Positions 18,785 through 31,000 are shown, numbered from the stretch's first letter. The stretch: 64,000 nucleotides of DNA from Podocnemis expansa (GCA_007922195.1 ML681964.1:6900445-6964444), one strand, 5' to 3'. Numbers and translations: made by a program. The notes: generated by a model not told the origin, from the letters alone.

Positions 18785-19940
18785 CTGTTGAAATAGAGGT
18801 CTGTTTAAGCTTATGGCAATCTTTCCAACCAAAGGTGGGACAGGAAATCATACAAAGGACATAGGAAATATGCTGCCTTAAGTGAAAAGATCTTCAAGGC
18901 CCCTCTGTGTTTGTCAAACACAGGGATACTGCTAAAAGCAGTACACACTGGGATTCTGGTAATCTTTTAACTAAAGCAGACATTTGACTATTACCATATT
19001 GAATTCTTCTCCCCTTATCATCCGTTCTTCCTTATACATCTTAAATTTTTCAGGAAAAAAAAAAAAGACTTTTTCCCTTTGTGAAAGTGTTCAGCATGCT
19101 TTGACTACTATGAACTAAATATCTGTTCTAAATTTTAACTATTGTTCTGTAAAACTTCAAAATGGAAAGGCAGTTGCATCAGGCTGCAGTTTCTTCATCT
19201 ACTTCACTGATATCTCAAACGCTTTGAGATTTTCCACACGCTCATCTTTAAAGTTCTGCACATCATTCAAGAAGCCACTTCTCCCATGCAGCGTAGTTTT
19301 GGAGGTCCCATGTGAAGTCAAAAAGCATATTTAACCAAACCATGCAGATTCAACTGCCAAAAATATCTTTACACTGAGATGGTTTGACTTTGAAACAAGC
19401 CACCTTTGGATTGTCTTCCGCTACTGGGCTGTCCAGCCACATCACCCCCTCCCCACTCTCTCTCTCACACACATTCAATGGGGCCCTTTAAGTCCTGGCT
19501 GACCCACTGATCACAGTCACGGGTGGACAAGCCACACTAACACAAGCAAAACGAGTATTATACAACCCCCCAGCTGGACTCCTCCACCACACAGCCCAGA
19601 CACCTGCCCCAGCCCGCATCCTAGCAAGACTCCCCCACTTCCCCGCCCGCAGACGCCCACCGCCGATCCGCCCCATGGCGGCTAAAGGCCCGGCAGCCCA
19701 GCGAAGCCCCCGCCTTGCACGTGGCTCCCGCCTCGGCACGACTCTGCCCGCGCCCAGGCACCCCATGCCGCGGAGAGGCCCGTCCTGAGCCCCAACGCAC
19801 CCATGGGCGCGCCCCGGCCCCCACCTCCCGGCCCCGGGCGCAGGAACCTGCCCCCCGCACAGAGCAGGAGCCGGCCGGCCGCCTCCCCACTCCGATGGGC
19901 TCGGATGGAGCCGCAGGCCCCGGACGCCACAAACCCTCAC
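18785..19940 (-). other. RPL15: RPL15 intron 1 (5' UTR intron)
   Basis: Lies between a donor GTGAGG at 19,940 and the acceptor at 18,785-18,786. The promoter-proximal 350 bases are very GC-rich. The long open frames in 19,488-20,126 on both strands reflect base composition and match no family that I recognise. Confidence 0.7.
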
Positions 19941-19970
19941 CCGATGGCGGCCGCTCGGAGACCGGAAAGG
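19941..19970 (-). other. RPL15: RPL15 predicted non-coding exon 1 with TOP-type start
   Basis: On the minus strand a pyrimidine tract (TTCTTCCTTTCC) precedes a short segment ending GCCGCCATCGG, followed by a donor GTGAGG. Ribosomal protein mRNAs start at a C in such a tract (5' TOP), which links their translation to growth signals. The exact start base is inferred. Confidence 0.65.
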
Positions 19971-20008
19971 AAGAAACTTTCCTCCCACAACCCCTTGCGC
20001 CTACGGCT

Positions 20009-20018
20009 CACTTCCGGG
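20009..20018. promoter_or_regulatory. ETS/GABPA-type site upstream of RPL15
   Basis: CACTTCCGGG on the plus strand, about 45 bases upstream of the predicted RPL15 start. ETS-family sites of this form are common in housekeeping and divergent promoters. Confidence 0.55.
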
Positions 20019-20040
20019 CCGGGTCTTTCTCCCTCGTTGC

Positions 20041-20058
20041 CTGCTGGGAGTCGTAGTT
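20041..20058 (+). promoter_or_regulatory. ZNF143/Staf-type site
   Basis: CTGCTGGGAGTCGTAGTT is close to the known ZNF143/THAP11 motif (its reverse form is ACTACAANTCCCAG). It is well placed between the two genes. The motif is read from the sequence; binding is inferred. Confidence 0.6.
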
Positions 20059-20331
20059 CTGAGGGAGCCAGCCGCTCCGATTGGCCGATTCCTCCGACAG
20101 CGCGCGGCCCATCGCTCGCCCAATAAAAGAAGAGGGGCGGGGCTAAAAGGGCGCCACGAGCACGGCTCGTCTCTATGTGGGCGGGGCCTTTCTGTGCACG
20201 TGAGGTGGGCGGAGTTTGCTGTTCTCTCTACACGGGCTGCCCGCCCCCTGTGGCTGCAGGGAAGCGTGGGGGCGGGGCTAGTGGCAGCTGCTTGCTGGGC
20301 AGAGGCTCCCTCTTAGCAAGAGGCGTCCCCC

Positions 20332-20625
20332 TGGGGCAGGGTCACCAGATACCAAAGCATGGAGGGGAGGACAGGGGAGTAAGAAAAGGAGGATGCATGG
20401 AGAAAATGTAGCATTAATGTCGTATTCTTCTGTTTCAGGGGCCCTGGAATGCTTCCTCCTAAAAATAGGCTGTTCTGAGGCATTCCAGCATACTTGAACC
20501 CCTGTAAGTAAAAAGCCAGACAAAATCATGTATTTTTTAAAATGTTTGCCAGGTGGAGGGCGTGAAGGTAAAAAGGAGGACACGTCCTCTTATTGCCTGA
20601 CATCTGGTAACTCTACCCTTGGGGC
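20332..20625. mobile_element. Inverted-repeat element, AGGGTNACCAGAT type (20,338-20,619)
   Basis: The left end AGGGTCACCAGAT is mirrored by a right end that reads AGGGTAGAGTTACCAGAT when inverted. TGGGGC flanks both sides (20,332-20,337 and 20,620-20,625). It sits directly behind the divergent promoter, within the likely NKIRAS1 5' region. Related ends occur at 27,715-28,164 and 62,359-62,420. Superfamily not determined. Confidence 0.6.
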
Positions 20626-20751
20626 CACTCTAGTTTCCAGGCCAGGCCCCCATCTCCCAGCCAGGATCCCTGCATGTCCAGCCAGTGGGTTCACCTGGTG
20701 CCTTGGCACCCGCCTTCCCAGTCATGGCAATAATGGCACCACAACCCAAGT

Positions 20752-21180
20752 CCCAAAGGGGCAGCTGTGAGAGTCTAGTCCAGGCGTGGCCAAACTGCGG
20801 CTTAGGAGCTGCATGTGGTTCTTAAGTGAAAATTGTGGCTCGTGGAAGAATGTCGGCAAATCAGTTTAATAGGTAAAAGTATATGTCTGTATGCCTCAGT
20901 GTGGCTCTTGAATGATTAATAACCAACTTGTGTGGCGCTTGAGTTCCATAAGTTTGGCCATCCATAGTCTAGTCCAGCAAAAAGAAAAAAACAAACCCAA
21001 GGAGTCCTGTGACACAAAGACTAACAGATTTATTTTTGGCATGAGCTGTCATGGGAGAAAATCCCACTTGGTCAGATGCTTTGAAGCATCTGGGATTTTC
21101 TCTCACAATAGCTCATGTGAAAAATAAATCTTTTAGTCTTTAAGTACTAGAGGACTACTTGGGGTTTTCTTTTTCTTTAC
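20752..21180. mobile_element. Palindromic retroposon carrying a nested hAT element
   Basis: The terminal block CCCAAAGGGGCAGC and GTCTAGTCCAG are split by a 186 bp hAT insertion, then resume at 20,967 with GTCTAGTCCAGCAAAAAG, CAAGGAGTCCTGTGAC and AAGACTAACAGATTTATT. A central palindrome (CAGATGCTTTGAAGCATCTG) joins the inverted second arm, which runs to about 21,160. Confidence 0.8.
20773..20974. mobile_element. Nested non-autonomous hAT-type element (20,781-20,966)
   Basis: GTCTAGTC flanks both ends perfectly (20,773-20,780 and 20,967-20,974). The ends are CAGGCGTGGCCAAACT and, inverted, TATGGATGGCCAAACT. It is 186 bp long and lies inside the palindromic retroposon, so it is the younger of the two. 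Confidence 0.88.
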
Positions 21181-21600
21181 ATGAACTCAAGTCTGTCACA
21201 TCCATGGGGCTGGTCTTGGTCCCCCCTGCTCTCTGAGCTTTTTTTAAAGTCAACTATGCCACCTCTTCTTTGCAAGTGTGGGGCTAGGTTGCAGCTGGGT
21301 TTGAAATACCAACCCGGGGATTGCCTGTTTCAGGAGCTGGAGTGACCCAATAAAAAAACCACTGTAAAGGCCACAGTGTAGTGGTGGGAGCTGGCAGCAC
21401 AACATGGGTAATGTGCTAAGTGCTGCACAAACACAAAAGCAGGCACAGTCCCTGTCCTGCAGATGCTGCAAGGCCTTGATCCCGCAAATATGTAAGAGGT
21501 GTGTAGCCTTGTGTGGAAAGCCCCATGGAAGCAACTGGAATTGCTTTCCTGAGTAAACTTAAATATGTGTAAATGGTGGTAGCCTTGTGGAGGTGAGGTA

Positions 21601-21693
21601 AACAAACATGGAGTCCTGTGGCACTTAAAGACTAACAAATGTATTTCTTGTATGAGCTTTTGTGGGTGAAAAATCCCACTTCACAGATGCTTT
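21601..21693 (-). repeat. Palindromic retroposon, one arm
   Basis: Shows ACAAACATGGAGTCCTGTGG, ACTTAAAGACTAACAAATG, TATGAGCTTTTGTGGG and AAATCCCACTTCACAGATGC. The second arm is absent. It lies about 250 bases upstream of the first NKIRAS1 coding exon. Confidence 0.7.
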
Positions 21694-21948
21694 GAAGATA
21701 GGGCAACTTGGAGGTGGGTGCAAATTACATTGCCCTGGAAAGATCAGCTGCAGGTGTGTCATCTCTGCAGATTAGAGTTCTGCTTCAAAATCAACTGTAT
21801 GTCTTGTTGAACTCTAGGATAAAAATATACTAAAGTGCAAAATGTTACAGGAGCTTTGCTTTTGTCTGTCTTCAGGGTTCAGTTCATGTAATGTCTTAAT
21901 TCCTGCACTTGAACAGGATTTATTTACTGACTGCCATCCCGCAGCAAG

Positions 21949-22042
21949 ATGGGAAAGGGCTACAGAGTGGTGATTTGTGGAATGCCATCAGTGGGAAAAA
22001 CAGCTGTTTTGGAGCAGCTTCTGTATGGAAAACATACAATTG
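21949..22042 (+). CDS. NKIRAS1: NKIRAS1 first coding exon
   Basis: Encodes residues 1-31 and the first base of codon 32, including the P-loop. The donor is TTG/GTGAGC. Confidence 0.95.
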
Positions 22043-25000
22043 GTGAGCTATGTTTTTTTAAGATGTTCCAACGTGTTTTGCGTTGCATTAGTAACTATGA
22101 GTACTAGTGTTCAGGGCTTCATTTCTTACCTTTACTGAGGTGAAGGGTGAGAGTGGATATAGTTTTGCTTTGGCAGTGACTAGTTTTCTGGAATGCTTCT
22201 GAATGTTATTTAGAGCCTTCTAGATCACCTCTTAATGGAGATTTACAAATTAACAAAATTCCACTTTTGGAAGTGTGTGCAGGTTTTTGTTTTCTTCCTG
22301 CTGTTTAACATAAAAGACCTAAAAGTTTAAAATGGGGGGAAAGACAATTACAGTGGTGGGGGCAATGCATGCTCTATTTTTTCACACTAGAAATTCACAT
22401 CTTCCACCCTGAGAGACTACAGTATATAGACTGTACAATGAGGAGTAGATACATTACACCATAGATACTGAGAAGGGAAACCTGCTACGTGAGAAAGGAA
22501 GTGATTTCATTTTTTTGGATTCTTTAATAAAAAAAAAAAACAAAAAAAACCCAACAACTTACTTTTACTGGTGGTAGTTAACACTTATTGAGTTGATATG
22601 CTTGGGAGCAAAGGTTTATTTGTGAGAGACTGAACCTCTGCCTCTTCATGTGTTACTGCAAACCTTTGAACCCAAGAGATCCCATGGTGATTTAGACATA
22701 CTAACGAATCAGTCCAAGCTTAATTCTAAAAGTGTGTAATAAGAAATGGTCCACTCTGTGAGATTTAAAAGTGCTCACAAGCAGTTTTTCCTTTTTAAAA
22801 TCTTCTGGAAACTCCAGATCTATCTACGTTGGCCTGCCCTTGGGAGGAGACAGATACAACTTTCTACTCTGAAGACTGGCATTCAGACAGTAATTTCTTT
22901 GAAAATAAAACCTCTTAATTAAGTGCTAAGTCTAATACAATCTGAATTAAAGAAAATCACAAATGAAATAAGCTGCTTGGGACAATTACAAAACATCATA
23001 AGCTATGTAACCTAATAAAGCACATCATCAAATAGAGCATGCAAATAAAATTGCAATATGCTACTCAGCCACAAAATATTTTCTTAGGACATATTATAAT
23101 GTTCTGAATATTTAATTGCAGTATAGCATGACAATGTCGCTACACACAATATAACATAGAGGGAGAAAGAAATCTTGCATACATCTGTATAAAGCCTTAA
23201 TTTAATGTTGTGTTAGAATACCAACATTAAAATATGTATATAACAAGTCACATAACACCTAAATACTGCTACAAGCTAACATTCTATGAGTGTTGATCAG
23301 GCAGTCATAAAATGAGTAGAATTAGATTTAGACACAAGCATCCAACTTTATTTGCAATCATATCCATGCATTCTTTATTGTAAAAAAATTATATCTACCT
23401 TTTAAAATCAAATTCCTCTGGCTTGTCTGAGGACCTTCTCTTTGGTCGGTCTGTCTGCTGTCCTGGTCAGCCACCATACTCAAGACTGTTAGCGCTCTCC
23501 CTTGTATATGGTTTTCTGCCCTTTTCTGATTGGTTGCTTTCTTAATGTCAATCAACAGCATCTCCTCCAGTCAGGGTTTATATAATTTCTAACAAATCAA
23601 CTGTCTGAAATACTAATTAGTTTTAGTTTCTTAAAATCTCTTTTGTTTTTCTTTCTCTCTTAGCATGACATCGGCGCAGCTACCATTTTAGATTTCTGAC
23701 TAAAACTTGCTCTAACTAAGCTATAATTATTTACTACTTATCAAAAACTTAAAACTAACTATTTCTAATCATGCCTAACCATTCTGATATTATCACCCTC
23801 TTTGTTATTTAAATTAGAACAGATAATAACCATGATGTTTTCTCCCCTTTCTTTTCCCACTTTTCAATTGTTAGGCTAAATTCTGTTTCTGGTTCTGATC
23901 TCCTTCCATGTGCTAGAGCGGCTCAAAAATTTCTTGTATCACATAGATGGCTAAGAAATATGGAAATTCAGACCTTAAAGTTTCCTAGTAAAAAGGGAAA
24001 TTAAGATTTGGCAACCTATAATTCTAATGGGTATGGCAAAAACAAAAAATCTCCTCCATCTGGCCTTATGGATGAGAGAGTGGCATCTCTGAGACACTAG
24101 TCATACAGTAAATGATTAAGAAACAAACTTGTTTTTCTCACCGCATCATTTTTAGGAGCAGGCAGCAATGGCTAGTTGGAGAACAGAAATAACTTATTGG
24201 GGAAATAAAGAAGTGCCAGTGGAAATAAAATATACATTGATATGATGGTGGGTGGCATGGCCTTGTGAGTATATTTGACTTGGTTGTAGGCTAAATGTTA
24301 TGGAAGTTGTTGGGTGAGTAGGTACTTGAAATTTTAGAAACCCTGGTGTGACACCCCACATATGCCTTTATTGCATGATTTGTGTATCATTCATGTTCAC
24401 CCTTAGAGTATAACTGTGTTGTCTAATGCAAGGTATGTCATGTCAGGTGCTTTTTGGAATGCTCCTGCCATACTGAACACTTCTTTTTACTAGTATGTGT
24501 TCTGCAATGTCATATGTACAGATATGAGACCCTGCTATATCATATCCCCAAACGTTTGTCTCACATGTCTTGAATAGATGCAGACAAATGCAAAGCTGTA
24601 TTTCTATGCCCGGTATATGTACAGGAACGATAGACTGGCCTAACCACCTGTGGGCACTTTGGCCCAAATGGAGAAAATTATGCCTATTGCCTGACACGGC
24701 TGATCACCTGATCCTAGGGGATGTTGAGGAAACTTGTTAAAAGCTGAGACGTTTCTTGTCTCATGGCTCTCCCCTGGAATGGATCTCCCAATTGACATCA
24801 AAGATTGGCACCTATCCACAGGGAGGGAGGATCCTTGTTGTAAGATGTATTGCAACCAGCTCTGAGTAAACTATCTTTGCAGATTGAGAATCTACAGAAA
24901 TATTAACTTGCATCCTACACTAGGATTATCCTTTAGTTAAATGTGGCCAACTCCTTGATGCATAATTAATCTCTTGATTTATATCACCCTGGCTTACATT

Positions 25001-28000
25001 CACTTAAAATCTTGGTGTAGTTGATAAACATATTTGTTTGTTTTATCTAAAGCACTGCATGTGGATTGAGTGTATTCAAAAACGTCACTTAGAATGACAA
25101 AGCCAGTGCATATCAATTTCTTTGATACCATGATGAACAAATGTAAATAAGCTTGCAGGGTGCAGTGTACAGCACTGAATCCTGCAAGATGCTAGTTCCT
25201 GGGATTGCATCTGGGACTTGGGGGGGAGGGTAGTGTTTACTGGAGTATCTTCTGCGTGGCCAGAAGCACTCCTTCACTAGGACAGAGGCTGATGACTCAC
25301 TGGAGGCTGAGAGCAGACTGAGCTAGAGTGGGTGGTTCACACAGCAAAGTGAGGTAAATTGGGGCCCAGGAGTGAGGAATTGGGGTGACAAAGCTACATA
25401 TCAGTCTCGATTGCAAGAGGGAACGTCACACTGGACTAAAGGATAGCATGCCTTTTAAATAAAGGAGGTAGATGGGAAAAATTTCCCTTGGCAGTAAAAG
25501 CTATATATATATGGTATACAGAATAGACAGCATGTATTAAAACTGCTGTAAAAGGAGTCTCTCTTCTGGTGTAGGCACATCTGTAGAAGGGGCAGGGTTC
25601 AGCTGGGCTACCCAGCTGTGGGAACTGGTGTGTACAAGGGCAGCAGGCCCTGTAGAGAAATAAATGGAAGATTCTGGCTTTTCATTGAACTGTTTCATCT
25701 CAAATACACTGACTTAAGTGACTGTCACAGAGAGCTAACTAGAGACCTGAATAGGATGATCAAGACCATAATGCTCACGTCTTACTGCCTTTAATGACTT
25801 CCTGCCCTTAGCTGCAGTTAGCGACAGTGTCAGGAAGAATTCCAAGTGCTATTGATTAGAGTTATTTATGGAACTACAGTAGCTAGTAAAATGATTATAT
25901 AAACATCACTGGAATTCTCTAGAGTCTAGGCTTTAAGGCTGGGAGGGACCACCAAATGCTCTCCAGTTAGGCCACCCAAGTGCTACATCCAACAGCTGAA
26001 ATTAGCCCAAAGAGATGCCTGTTGTTTAGTTGTTTGTTTGTTTTTAAATTTAACATCAAAAACATCCCTGAATGCTCTACCTCTCACCAGAAGCATACAG
26101 TTCTTCAAAGGAAGATTTCCCTTTTCTTTTTAAAGGTAATGGAAAATTCTTTCTCCCCCAGTACAGATCCCAAGCTCACTTTTATATAGTCATCTCACAG
26201 CAGATAATGGGATAGTAGGATGAGAGCATTAATTCCTGCATCCCACATTGGCTATGCTGTATAGTAAATTTTGTAGTACTGTTTGTCAGCTTTTTGTTCC
26301 AGTCTTTTTTGGGAGCACAAAGACCCAGTACTTACTTCTTCTGCTGTGTCCTGGCTGTCTTTGTGGTGAAGCAGTAGTTTTTTTCCACTGAGAATCTTGT
26401 AGGTAGGGTGTGAATTCCATAGCACCTGGTGCTTTTGAGCCTGACTTCTTTTGAGAGAGCAAATTAAAGAGCTGACTAGTTAATTTCTCCAAAAGATATC
26501 TGGCGAGGCTTTTGAAGTCTTCCCTCTGTTCAGTGATGTCTCAGATGGCAGTCATCCCTATGCTTTGAGGTGCTGGGAGCTCCTCTCTTTCTGCCAAAGT
26601 TCATCAGCTATGAGACAAAAGAAGGGTGAGAACTTCAGTTCTGGTGAAGTTACTTCTTTTCTTATATCTCTGTTCTCTGACTGCAAAAGTAGACCCAATG
26701 CTGTGTGAGCTATGTCCAGCTCCACATAGACACTTGGATTGCCTAGCACACAGTCCCTTGCAGGATAGGACCTGTAATGCTGAATTGTAGAAATACAGAA
26801 CAGTGTTTCCTAAGCAGTTTGCCATGGTACACAGGTGAGCCCTCAGGCCTGAGCCGATGTGCCATGGAATTTTTTGGAAAACTACTTGAAGAGTTCTGGT
26901 TTGGCTCATGAATATTCATGAGTTCATTCAGCAATTATATGGTGGTGTGCCTCAAAATAGTATCAAGGTGTGCCATGGCAGAGACTAGATTGGGAACCAC
27001 TGATATGGATAATAGCAAATGTGCTTTCCTAAAATCACCTCAGATACCTGAGGTGGAATTTTCAAAATTGCCCAAGGAGCACAGATCCTATTAAATGACA
27101 ATGACACTCATGTTCCTAAGTCATTTGGATGTTTTTGAAAACCCAGCATCTGTTCTGGATATTTGCTGTTTCTTTGTGTATTGCTTAAGTTTACTAGGTA
27201 ATATTAATTGTCAAATATTTATGGTAAGTGGCATTCAGTATTTCTGACCCCTATTTTGGATTTCTACATTGCAAAACCACTAATGCTAAAACCCGAGCAG
27301 TGTTTACAATGTGCCATGTATATGCTACAGTAGAAACTTGCCAGCACCTTTCTTGCATGGTGTGGATTAGTACATGTAAATAAAAATTCTTCCCCCCCCC
27401 CCCCCCCCAACTGAGGCTTAGGCTAGCTAAGTAATGCTACAGAATGAGTTGTCTTTCCACCCCCAGCAATCTTTAGTACTGTTTTATAACAGTTGCAACA
27501 AGGTCTCAGAAAAAATATCTATAGGGAGATTGTATGGGCTGCAGGGTTCTGTATATCCTACTGTTGACAGCAGTTTCAACCATTCTGTTTCCAGGGCCTT
27601 AATCAGTGGTGCTGTCCTCCTGCTAGCCAGTGCGTGCAAGTCTAAGGCTATTAATCATTTTCAGAGGTGGATTATTTCAACTGGGTGATGTGAATGGCCA
27701 GCAGGAAGCCTGGATAGAGTGACCACCTGTCCCAAATTGGGCAGGACAGTCCTGAAATGCAGAGTTCAATTCCCGGGCTGAATGACTTCATGACAGCATT
27801 TGTCTCAGATTCCCTGTAGTGTTGTATCACACCTGCCTGAGTCTCAGGTGCAATGCCAGCCTCTTCCCAGTGGAGAGGGCTGAGGTGGGCTTTAGCACCT
27901 TATCATGAAGCTCTGCCCCAGTTCCTCTTCCCCCCAAGGCACCATGAATGGCAAAGCACCATGGTTGGAGCTAGGGCAAGGTAAGACCAGGCTGCTGTGG

Positions 28001-31000
28001 GTAGCCCTGAACCCTCCAGCTGCCCTGGTGGTGCACTCAGGGGGATAGGGACATGGGCTGTCGGTTGCTCTGGGGCACTTGGGGGGAAGAGGAGGAACAA
28101 CTTGGGAGGAGGAGGGGTTCCTGCACATGTTCTCCTTTTGTCTTTTGAAAAGATGGTCACCTTAGGCCTCTGTGCCTCGTAAGTCCTGTTTTGAGTGGTA
28201 CGTAGACCTTGTGTTGTCATTTTGCAAAGAGCTGAATTTCACTCATTTAAAATGCTGTTATATAAATTCCTGTGCCTCAGAGGTCCTTGAGGTCCTCCAT
28301 CATCACCACTTAATTTCACTTGTATTCTCAGTTCTTTCCCTGGTGAAGAAAGGATCTCTTAATTTCTACTCTTGTCTCATCAGGTAAGATGGTACAGGTC
28401 TATATGTTGCTGCTTCTATTACTTGGGCCAGGAGGAACTGCCACAGGCACAGTTACTGGAGGCAGAGAGCAGGAAGAAGGCATTGTTCCCTGAAGGGACT
28501 CAAACACCTGTCTTTACAAGTGCCTTAGCATGTTGTTTTGCTACCACTTTGTAGACCTGGTTCAGAAATGTTATTACACACTTGTTCTCTTTTTATTAAC
28601 CTTTCTGATCTTTCCTCATGCTGTTAGTCTTGTGCCCTGGTGTCAGCATGTCTCTATTTGGAGGAAACAGATAAATTAATTTGGTCAGAGTTCACCATGA
28701 ATTGAGTAAGAGCTTGATTTATGAGGACTAGAAAAGTGAGGTGGTGGTAACAAAGGGAGGCTTGTGCCGCCACTTTTCTGGAAACAAAGGTTGCATGCAG
28801 CAGGGCAAATTATCAGCATGCACGTGGGTGGGATACATCAGCTTGCTTGTTGGTATGAAGGGTTTCAAACAGTGTTACGTAGCAAAGTCCTTATTTTCAC
28901 AGTCCCTTAAGTTCTCTAAAACAATGTGTCCGTGTCAGTATTGTCTGTCTAAAAAACTCAAGCTAGCCATCACGCAAGAACAAAAGTGTATGTTTGTGAA
29001 TGAGCAATGGAGGAAGGAGTTGACCAATTTTGGCAAGAAAAGGCTTGTTTGAAAACTTAAAACTAAACCAGTGTGTGAGACTTAAAATTCTGAGCACTTT
29101 TCCAGGTCCTTAACGTAGGTAGATACCCTGCATGCAGAAACTTCAGCCTTGCTGCTCATAGCATCACATGGCCTGACTTGACCTCTGGGGTAGGTAGGAC
29201 CTGGCATAAAGTACAAGTAGTTATATAGGGCTAGTCTTCACTGATGGCTGAACCTTCCTGATCGACTGATATGGTCTGTGAAGACCTGCACAGTCAATCA
29301 GGAAGCCGGTCTATTCAGACCACTCCAGCAACTGGAGTAGCATTGAGTCAAAGGGAGGCACCTCCCTTTGTAGGGCAGTTAAACTGAGATACACAAGTTA
29401 TTTTAAGTAACCCTTTGAAGTACTTTAAGTAACTTGCATATCTATAACTGCCACTGAAAATGGCAGGCAGTGTAGACCTGCCTATTGACTTCATCTATTA
29501 TTCACTCTATTCTACTTGTGGAGTAAGCTCTACAGAATATGAGGAAGACTGGCAGCCTCAACGTTATTGGGACTAGGGCGTTAAAGAAAAAATTAAGCCT
29601 TACACCAGTAGTCATTTCTTTAGTACTCTGTTTTCCTCATTACGCTGCTTGAGGGGCAAAAACTGGACCTACACATATCACAACTGCTATAGTTCTGATA
29701 GGCAAGATTTGGGGAACAAGTGGGAGGGGCCACCTATGTTATATCGTCCTGAACTCATGACCATAAAAAAGGGATTGCATGCAATCACATATATTCATAT
29801 GCTGTATGTGTATTATACATGCCCTCATTACTGTAAACAGCTGGAATGTTGGTAAAACTGAGAACACAACAGAATCTGAATTCAATTCCTGGTCAAAATC
29901 ATCCAAAAAAAGTAATATGTATATTTTTTAATTGATTGAAATGCACTGTTGAAAGCTGTGAATGTTAGTAGTTTCACTGCAATATGAATAAATACTTAGA
30001 GCACCATTTTACAGATTTTTTGGAAGTATTAACTTTTATTTGTGTGTGGGGGGGTGCTTTTTAAAACAGGTTTAGAAGAGGGTGCGACTGTGGAAGATGT
30101 GTATTTGGCTTCAGTGGAAACAGATCGCGGGGTAAAGGAACAGTTACGTCTCTACGATACTATGGGCCTGCAAGAGGGAGTAGAGTTTCCAAAGCATTAC
30201 TTCTCTGTTGCTGATGGTTTTGTTCTTGTATATGCTGTGAACAGCCTTGAATCCTTCCAGAGAACAGAAGTGCTCAAAAAAGAAATTGACACATTTAGAG
30301 ACAAAAAAGAGGTAAAAGCATGATGCCTTCATTCCTTAGCCGGGTCTGAAATAAACACAATAATGGGAAATTAAATTACAAAGCAATACAAAGGAAAGCA
30401 AATTTTCCTTGCAGTCCTAGGAAATCTAATGAAAGAAGTTTTCCTGTTCAGGAGAATTTCATTAATCCACACACTATATAATTTGCACAGAAAATAAACA
30501 TCCTGCCCGTCTTCTCAACAGACATAGCAGAGTGAGATCTTGTAGCATTTCAGAGGGATGGTAGCATAGTTTGCAAACTGATCAGATGTCTTATATTAAA
30601 ATTAAAGTACAGTAGATAAAACAACGTAGTTAATTATCCTCCCTTGCTTTTACTCACACACATACTCATTTACAAAAGACAGTATGACAAACAAGAAGTC
30701 TGGTGGCACTTCTAAAGACTAACAAATTTATTTATCACATGAGCTTGCGTGGGAGAAAAATCCCACTTCATCAGATGCTTGAAGCATGTAGGGGGAAAGC
30801 ATCTGACAAAGTGGGATTTTCTTCCACAAAAGCTCATGCAATAAATTTTAGTCTTTAAAAGTGTCACCAGACTTCTTGCTTGTTTTGCTGACCTAGACTA
30901 ATATGGCTAACCTTTTGAAAGTGACAGTATAGCTGACAATGGGTTTCCCTGACCGTCAAGTACAAGGAGGGTCTACTGAATTCCAATGCATCTGTTAATC

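Larger units (their letters stand above)
19560..20330. promoter_or_regulatory. CpG-rich divergent promoter region of RPL15 and NKIRAS1
   Basis: A sharp rise in G+C and CpG in an otherwise AT-rich window, exactly between the divergent genes. It contains GGGCGG-type Sp1 boxes (near 20,135, 20,181 and 20,271), an inverted CCAAT box (GATTGGC near 20,078), an E-box CACGTG (20,198-20,203), an ETS site and a ZNF143-type site. No TATA box is evident for NKIRAS1. Human RPL15 and NKIRAS1 are likewise head to head. The NKIRAS1 start site and non-coding first exon could not be fixed. Confidence 0.8.
22043..30069 (+). other. NKIRAS1: NKIRAS1 intron with repeats
   Basis: An 8 kb intron with GT-AG borders. 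It contains an LTR-like segment, hAT-type and other inverted-repeat elements, a CR1 tail and a run of 17 C at 27,392-27,408. The remaining AT-rich sequence shows nothing I can name. Confidence 0.8.

Noticed and set aside
19488..20126. Long open frames on both strands in the promoter region
   Set aside because: They come from high G+C with few stop codons, overlap each other on both strands and match no known family.
24350..24900. Possible LTR or LINE segment in the NKIRAS1 intron
   Set aside because: Moderately complex unique-looking text starting TGTGACACCCC, but no paired end, promoter or polyA arrangement could be shown.
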